A stretch of DNA of 10,873 nucleotides, from positions 1 through 10,873 of the forward strand of contig CAMQXE010000020.1 in assembly GCA_947038745.1 (NCBI GenBank). Direction: 5' to 3'. This DNA is from an uncultured Propionibacteriaceae bacterium. GTDB taxonomy: Bacteria; Actinomycetota; Actinomycetes; Propionibacteriales; Propionibacteriaceae. Below the pieces are notes generated by a model, which saw only the letters and a list, made by a program, of their open reading frames with translations, did no database searches and was not told the DNA's origin. A program made the position numbers and the translations under genes. Positions 7,157-10,873 of this stretch are shown here, in pieces; the stretch's first letter is position 1, and the number at the start of each line of letters is the position of its first letter.

Positions 7157-7954
7157 TTATACGACGGTGGAGTCAGGGGCTTGTGGAATGTCGCGAGCAC
7201 ATAACGCAAAGTAGGTAGAACTGGTGATCAACGCTAATGCAACTCCGTTGAACCAGGCGCAGGCATGGGTTAAGCCTTCCCAGAAGGCAGCAAAACTTTG
7301 TCCGTCAAGGGCTAGGGCCAAGAAACTGTAGATCATCGCTATGGCAAGCAAAGCCCCCATAACGATCATGGCGCGAGTGCGTCGATAACTTAGCCGAGTA
7401 ACGCACCAACTTGCAATCACTAAAGCGACAGGGGCAGTGGGGGCCGGAAGGCAGCCGATGGCTAGAGAAAATACCAAGGCTGGAGTCATGGCGCTGTACA
7501 AATCTTTCCACGTCAGTCGGGCTGGATCGGGGAGGTTCTGGGGTACGAACCAGCCAGGATTTTCAGCCGTGATAGTGGGGGCGGCTTGCGCTGGAACAGG
7601 CGTGGGTAGTTGGGAAGGCGCAACAGAATGAGTGAAAGCATCGCGGCCTTGGAGCTGGAAAGGCGCTCGCGGATCACGGTCGATAACACCAAAACTCCAC
7701 GAGCCGGTAGAGAGTTTAAGCTGGCCAACGTCAAATTGTTGGTGAGGATTGCGAGCTTGAGTAGTGGGACGAGCGAGTAGTCGCTCCAAGGGAGGTGCAG
7801 GCGGAGCAACAAATACTGATGGAAGTTGTATTGGTGCTCCTTGAGCAACTGATCGTGGTGGTGCAGGGGCATCCAATGCAGGCGCAGATGTAGCGATAAA
7901 GGCCCCCGGGCGTACCCGGGGTGCGTACTCTGGTCCATCTAGCCAAGTCGCCAT
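7157..7954 (-). CDS. Proline-rich membrane protein of unknown function
   Basis: I do not recognise a named family for this 265-residue protein. Residues 1-150 are hydrophilic and rich in Pro, Ala and Gln, with no signal peptide, and are probably disordered. They open with WLDGPEYAPRVRPGAF (4-19) and include SWSFGVI (85-91) and NPGWFVPQNLPDPARLTW (132-149). The C-terminal part holds about four hydrophobic helices (roughly 152-169, 172-189, 195-216, 229-251), with RLSYRRTR (187-194) as a positive loop. The proline-rich part is thus likely cytoplasmic. Similar WxDGPEYAP openings may occur in other Actinomycetaceae hypotheticals, but I cannot verify this. It is divergent from the cold-shock gene and upstream of helD on the same strand. 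The start is supported by TACACT six bases before ATG. Confidence 0.75.
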   Translation of the reverse strand: MATWLDGPEYAPRVRPGAFIATSAPALDAPAPPRSVAQGAPIQLPSVFVAPPAPPLERLLARPTTQARNPHQQFDVGQLKLSTGSWSFGVIDRDPRAPFQLQGRDAFTHSVAPSQLPTPVPAQAAPTITAENPGWFVPQNLPDPARLTWKDLYSAMTPALVFSLAIGCLPAPTAPVALVIASWCVTRLSYRRTRAMIVMGALLAIAMIYSFLALALDGQSFAAFWEGLTHACAWFNGVALALITSSTYFALCARDIPQAPDSTVV

Positions 7955-7960
7955 AGGACT

Positions 7961-7966
7961 AGTGTA
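7961..7966 (-). promoter_or_regulatory. Putative -10 box of the leaderless membrane-protein transcript
   Basis: TACACT on the minus strand fits TANNNT and ends exactly six bases before ATG 7954. There is no Shine-Dalgarno sequence between it and the start, and no clear -35 box. Confidence 0.4.
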
Positions 7967-8002
7967 ATGACTAAAGCAATGGAGATTTCGCTAATGCTTG
8001 AC

Positions 8003-8008
8003 TAGGCT
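8003..8008 (+). promoter_or_regulatory. Possible -10 box of the csp-DUF3027 operon
   Basis: TAGGCT would start transcription near 8015, just upstream of the ribosome-binding site. An alternative is TTGACT (7998-8003) as -35 with CATACA (8021-8026) 17 bases later, but that would start the RNA downstream of the Shine-Dalgarno sequence. Neither is strong. Confidence 0.25.
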
Positions 8009-8025
8009 GTCGCTATTGGACATAC

Positions 8026-8031
8026 AGGAGG
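8026..8031 (+). promoter_or_regulatory. Consensus ribosome-binding site deciding the GTG start of csp
   Basis: AGGAGG is a full Shine-Dalgarno match five bases before GTG 8037. It rules out the upstream in-frame TTG at 7998 as start, since that would place the site inside the coding region. Confidence 0.85.
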
Positions 8032-8036
8032 ATCGC

Positions 8037-8420
8037 GTGCCCACTGGCAAGGTTCGTTTTTACGATGCTGATAAAGGATTCGGTTTCATCGCCAAAGAAG
8101 GCGGCGGTGACGTTTTTGTGCGCGCTAATGCTCTCCCCCCGGGCGTGACAAGTCTGAAGTCTGGCCAGAAGGTCGAGTTCGGCGTCATGGATACCGCTAA
8201 GGGTGAGCAGGCGTTGCAGGTGATGTTGGTGGAATTGCCACCGTCGCTATCGAAGCAGCACCGTAAGCCCACAGAACAAATGGCGACGATTGTTGAGGAT
8301 CTGATTAAGATGCTCGACGGAATTGGCAATGGTTATCGCAAAGACCATTACCCCGATGCTAAGACATCAGCCAAGGTTGCAACGGTTCTACGTGCGGTTG
8401 CTGACGAGCTTGAACTCTGA
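8037..8420 (+). CDS. Cold-shock domain protein with C-terminal extension
   Basis: This 127-residue nucleic-acid-binding protein starts at GTG after a perfect AGGAGG. The cold-shock domain (about 1-67) has RNP1 KGFGFI (13-18) and RNP2 DVFVR (25-29), which bind single-stranded RNA or DNA; such proteins act as RNA chaperones or translation modulators. The VR in RNP2, where typical Csps have VH, is shared with mycobacterial Rv0871 (recalled, not aligned). So is a C-terminal extension (68-127) containing HYPDAKTSAKVATVLRAV, which standard 67-residue Csps lack; its function is unknown. It is translationally coupled to the DUF3027 gene by TGATG, suggesting a shared process. The divergent membrane-protein gene is 82 bases away. 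Confidence 0.92.
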   Translation: MPTGKVRFYDADKGFGFIAKEGGGDVFVRANALPPGVTSLKSGQKVEFGVMDTAKGEQALQVMLVELPPSLSKQHRKPTEQMATIVEDLIKMLDGIGNGYRKDHYPDAKTSAKVATVLRAVADELEL

Positions 8421-9208
8421 TGCCGGTCACTAAAAAGAGTCCTAAACCAGCCAAGATTGATGCAGCCTGCGCTGCGGCTATTGATATTGCTCGATCTGCT
8501 GCGGTAGCAGCGGCAAGCGTTTTTGGGGTAGGGGAGCACCTTGGCGTTGTTGCTGAGGGAGAACGGATCGCGACCCACACATTCGCGGTTGAGCATGAGG
8601 GATACTCCGGGTGGGTCTGGTCAGTTACGGTAGTTCGGGCTTCGAGAGCCAAAGAGGTGACTATCAATGAGGTAGTCATGCTTCCTGGCATGGCTGCCCA
8701 TCTTGCCCCGGCTTGGGTGCCGTGGGAGGAGCGAATCGAACCAGGTGATCTTGGTCCAGGCGTTTTACTCCCCACCGCAGATAATGATCCCCGCCTAGAC
8801 CCTGGTTTTACTGGCGGCGAGCATGCTGCAGATAGCGATCCAGTTGATGCGTCAATTGAGCGTGCAGTTGTTGCTGAGCTGGGTCTTGGGCGCGAGCGGG
8901 TGTTGTCAGATTTTGGTCGCGGCGAAACTGCTGAGCGATGGCTTGCAGGGGAACATGGCCCAGAATCACTTATGGCTCGTCAGGCTCCGGCTCCGTGCGC
9001 GGTCTGTGGTTTCTTCGTCCGGTTACAAGGCAAGCTGGGTGCGCTTTTTGGGGCATGCACCAATGTCTATGTGACCACCGACGGCCAGGTTGTAGCAGTA
9101 GATCACGGTTGTGGTGGTCATTCTGATGTGGTTTCTGCTGAGCGCGGAGTTGAATTAGGGCTACCAGCGTGGGACACCGTGAACCTAGATAATTCGTTGT
9201 TCGATTAA
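8420..9208 (+). CDS. DUF3027 family protein
   Basis: This is a 262-residue soluble protein of the actinobacterial DUF3027 family, whose function is unknown. Recognisable family segments are GYSGWVWSVTVVRA (61-74), VTINEVVMLPG (80-90), LAPAWVPWEERIEPGDLGPG (95-114) and DPRLDPGF (123-130), then LGLGRERVLSDFGR (154-167). The C-terminal part has CAVC (193-196), C213 and GCGGHS (230-235), a spacing that could hold a zinc ion; this is inference. Before the first core block, the Ala-rich stretch at 15-35 is not hydrophobic enough for a convincing membrane helix. Its ATG shares the A of the cold-shock gene's TGA stop (TGATG) and lacks a clear ribosome-binding site, so it is probably made by coupled reinitiation. 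The pairing with csp hints at an RNA-related or stress role. Confidence 0.85.
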   Translation: MPVTKKSPKPAKIDAACAAAIDIARSAAVAAASVFGVGEHLGVVAEGERIATHTFAVEHEGYSGWVWSVTVVRASRAKEVTINEVVMLPGMAAHLAPAWVPWEERIEPGDLGPGVLLPTADNDPRLDPGFTGGEHAADSDPVDASIERAVVAELGLGRERVLSDFGRGETAERWLAGEHGPESLMARQAPAPCAVCGFFVRLQGKLGALFGACTNVYVTTDGQVVAVDHGCGGHSDVVSAERGVELGLPAWDTVNLDNSLFD

Positions 9209-9214
9209 TGCGCC

Positions 9215-9228
9215 GGGGGTCTGCCCCC
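9215..9228 (+). terminator. Weak GC hairpin after the csp-DUF3027 operon
   Basis: GGGGG (9215-9219) and CCCCC (9224-9228) close a four-base loop, seven bases after the DUF3027 stop. There is no following T run, so it could be a pause site or a weak terminator only. Confidence 0.35.
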
Positions 9229-9232
9229 ACGT

Positions 9233-9262
9233 GTCGCACCCGGAGTCATCAACACGTAAACT
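9233..9262 (+). promoter_or_regulatory. Putative promoter of the purine permease (leaderless type)
   Basis: TAAACT at 9257-9262 fits TANNNT and ends seven bases before ATG 9270. GTCGCA at 9233-9238 is a half-matching -35 with an 18-base spacer. If correct there is no leader, which leaves no room for a purine riboswitch; none is seen. Confidence 0.4.
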
Positions 9263-9269
9263 TCTGTTC

Positions 9270-10799
9270 ATGGCATCTCCCTCGTCGACTCCGGCTCATC
9301 CCGGAGCCTCATCTTCTGCGCCCATTTCGGGTCTTGATCGTTTTTTTGAGATCACCAAGCGCGGCTCCACTGTGGGCCGTGAGGTTCGTGGCGGTATCGT
9401 CACTTTCTTCACGATGGCCTATATCCTTGCGCTTAACCCCATCATTCTTGGAACTACTCCGGATAAATATGGACGTCTCATCTCGGGGCTGCCAATTTCG
9501 GATCCGAAAAATATCGGTATCACCATGGCAATGGTTGCCGCTGGTACTGCTCTCATCGCATTCCTAATGTCGACCTTCATGGGGGTCTACGGCAAGTTCC
9601 CAATTGCGCTGGCTACAGGCCTTGGGATCAATGCACTTGCGGCCTATGTAATCGCTCCACAAATGTCATGGCCGCAGACGATGACTCTCATCGTGCTTGA
9701 AGGTCTTGTTATCACTGCGCTGGTGCTGACAGGTTTCCGGGAAGCGGTTTTCCGGGCAGTGCCGGCTCCGCTGCGGGCAGCAATCTCTGTGGGCATTGGT
9801 CTGTTCATCGCCTTCATTGGGCTATGGGATGGCGGTATTGTGCGCGCGCCTAAGGGTGGTGCAACGCCTACAGAGCTTGGTGTTGGAGGTAGTTTGTCTG
9901 GCTGGCCAGTGGCGATTTTCATCATCACCTTGGTTATTTGCGCGCTCCTCTACGCCCGCAACGTAAAGGGTTCATTGCTGATTGCTCTGCTGACGGGCAC
10001 TGTGCTTGCAGCTATTGTCGAAGCAATCGTCAAGGTCGGACCGATGATCATGCCAGGTAAGGATGCAAATCCGTCGGGATGGAAGCTTAACGTCCCCGCC
10101 TGGCAGGGCAACTTCTCTATGCCTGATCTGGGGACTATCGGGCAGTTCTGGCCCTTTGGGTATGCGCCAGATCACGCGCAGCTAAGCGCAACGACGATCT
10201 TCGGTATGGCGTTGATCGCCTTCTCATTGTTGCTCTCTGATTTCTTCGATACTGTCGGGACCGTAGTTGCAGTTGGGGCGCAGGCAGGGCTTCTTGACGA
10301 TGAAGGTAACCCGCCACGGCTCAAGCAAATCCTTTTCGTCGACTCGGTTGCCGCAATTGCTGGTGGCGCTGGTGGCGTGTCGTCAAATACGTCGTATCTG
10401 GAGTCTGCGGCCGGTGTCGGTGAAGGTGCTCGTACTGGACTTGCCTCGGTAGTCACTGGTCTGTGCTTCTTCGTGGCGATGTTCCTAGCTCCGTTGGTCA
10501 ATATGGTGCCGTCAGAAGCTGCAGCTCCGATTCTGGTATTCGTGGGCTTCCTCATGATGTCTCAGGTAACTGAGATCGATTGGACTGATACTGAGGTGGC
10601 CTTGCCAGCCTTCCTTACCATCGTGCTCATGCCATTTGCCTACTCGATGACTGCAGTCATCGGTGCTCGATTTATCTTCTTCGTCGTGATGAAGCTCATC
10701 AAGAACAAGATCCGCGATATTCACCCACTGATGTGGGTGGTCGCGCTGGCGTTCTTGGTCTTCTTTGCTCAAGGAATCATCATGGGAGCCATGAAATAA
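9270..10799 (+). CDS. NCS2 family purine permease (AzgA/PbuG type)
   Basis: This 509-residue inner-membrane transporter belongs to the adenine/guanine/hypoxanthine branch of the NCS2 (nucleobase:cation symporter-2) family. The branch hallmark is at the N terminus: DRFFEITKRGST (23-34), then GGIVTFFTMAYILALNPIIL (41-60). The substrate and cation region has LLSDFFDTVGT (321-331) and NTSYLESAAGVGEGARTGLA (373-392). Many hydrophobic segments continue to the C terminus, consistent with the 14-helix NCS2 fold. A GTG at 9231 would add 13 residues, but that region holds the putative -35 box; ATG 9270 follows TAAACT by seven bases and starts a normal short, Ser/Pro-rich cytoplasmic tail. No purine-metabolism genes are adjacent. 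Which purine is transported cannot be read from the sequence. Confidence 0.93.
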   Translation: MASPSSTPAHPGASSSAPISGLDRFFEITKRGSTVGREVRGGIVTFFTMAYILALNPIILGTTPDKYGRLISGLPISDPKNIGITMAMVAAGTALIAFLMSTFMGVYGKFPIALATGLGINALAAYVIAPQMSWPQTMTLIVLEGLVITALVLTGFREAVFRAVPAPLRAAISVGIGLFIAFIGLWDGGIVRAPKGGATPTELGVGGSLSGWPVAIFIITLVICALLYARNVKGSLLIALLTGTVLAAIVEAIVKVGPMIMPGKDANPSGWKLNVPAWQGNFSMPDLGTIGQFWPFGYAPDHAQLSATTIFGMALIAFSLLLSDFFDTVGTVVAVGAQAGLLDDEGNPPRLKQILFVDSVAAIAGGAGGVSSNTSYLESAAGVGEGARTGLASVVTGLCFFVAMFLAPLVNMVPSEAAAPILVFVGFLMMSQVTEIDWTDTEVALPAFLTIVLMPFAYSMTAVIGARFIFFVVMKLIKNKIRDIHPLMWVVALAFLVFFAQGIIMGAMK

Positions 10800-10815
10800 G
10801 AGATAGTCAAGTGCT

Positions 10816-10846
10816 GCGGCCCGTTCCAGTTACTGGGGCGGGCCGC
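10816..10846 (+). terminator. Strong hairpin terminator after the permease
   Basis: A 14-base-pair stem (10816-10829 with 10833-10846), including two G-T wobble pairs, closes a three-base TTA loop. It begins 17 bases after the permease stop. No T tract follows, the same pattern as after groL. Confidence 0.7.
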
Positions 10847-10873
10847 TGGCGTTGGTATCGAGAAAAACAGCAA

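Noticed and set aside
7513..7938. 141-codon minus-strand frame overlapping the proline-rich membrane protein in another frame.
   Set aside because: The His/Leu/Pro-rich translation is what a shifted Pro/Ala-rich sequence gives; the 7954 frame has membrane helices and a promoter-start fit.
9209..9269. Possible purine riboswitch ahead of the NCS2 permease.
   Set aside because: The 61-base gap is too short to hold a purine aptamer with an expression platform, lacks its conserved loops, and the permease appears leaderless.

Overview
The window looks like chromosomal core sequence from a moderately GC-rich actinobacterium. The best guess is a member of the Actinomycetaceae (Arcanobacterium/Trueperella/Actinomyces type); the species is not determinable here. 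Evidence: a groL with a GGM-type tail under two CIRCE operators and no adjacent groES, a DUF3263 protein, a cold-shock protein closely resembling mycobacterial Rv0871 in its recalled sequence, a DUF3027 protein coupled to it, and an actinobacterial-type HelD. I see no insertion sequences, tRNA/rRNA genes, CRISPR arrays, phage genes or toxin modules.

Layout. (1) 154-435 (+) is a small DUF3263 gene. It converges on a two-gene minus-strand operon, 1402-480: a HExxH-containing metallopeptidase-like protein followed by a HutD/Ves-family protein. One hairpin (448-477) lies between the convergent ends. (2) 1403-1688 is a divergent control region holding the heat-shock promoter of groL with tandem CIRCE (HrcA) sites. 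(3) groL, 1689-3314, ends at a long perfect hairpin. (4) A divergent CutC-family gene (3469-4182) and a membrane-anchored M15/VanY-type D,D-carboxypeptidase (4226-4993) follow on the plus strand. (5) Minus-strand genes come next: a HelD-like RNA-polymerase-associated helicase (7023-4990), whose stop codon interlocks with that of the carboxypeptidase in one CTAG, and upstream of it an unrecognised proline-rich four-helix membrane protein (7954-7157). (6) Divergent from the latter is a cold-shock protein gene (8037-8420) joined to a DUF3027 gene (8420-9208) by a one-base TGATG overlap. (7) Last is an AzgA/PbuG-like NCS2 purine permease (9270-10799), followed by a strong hairpin.

How the genes relate. 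Most are housekeeping or stress functions: protein folding, wall trimming, RNA polymerase recycling, cold-shock RNA binding and purine uptake. They do not form a single pathway. The main cross-gene pattern is in the starts. Genes with a Shine-Dalgarno sequence (peptidase-like, groL, helD, csp) lack a -10-like hexamer close to the start codon. Five genes without one (DUF3263, cutC, M15, membrane protein, permease) carry a -10-like hexamer exactly 6 or 7 bases before ATG, as expected for leaderless mRNAs. This also moves the DUF3263 start from 118 to 154 and the permease start to 9270. I found no convincing undescribed multi-gene system. The least explained parts are the HExxH/HutD pair, the proline-rich membrane protein and the DUF3027 partner of the cold-shock protein.
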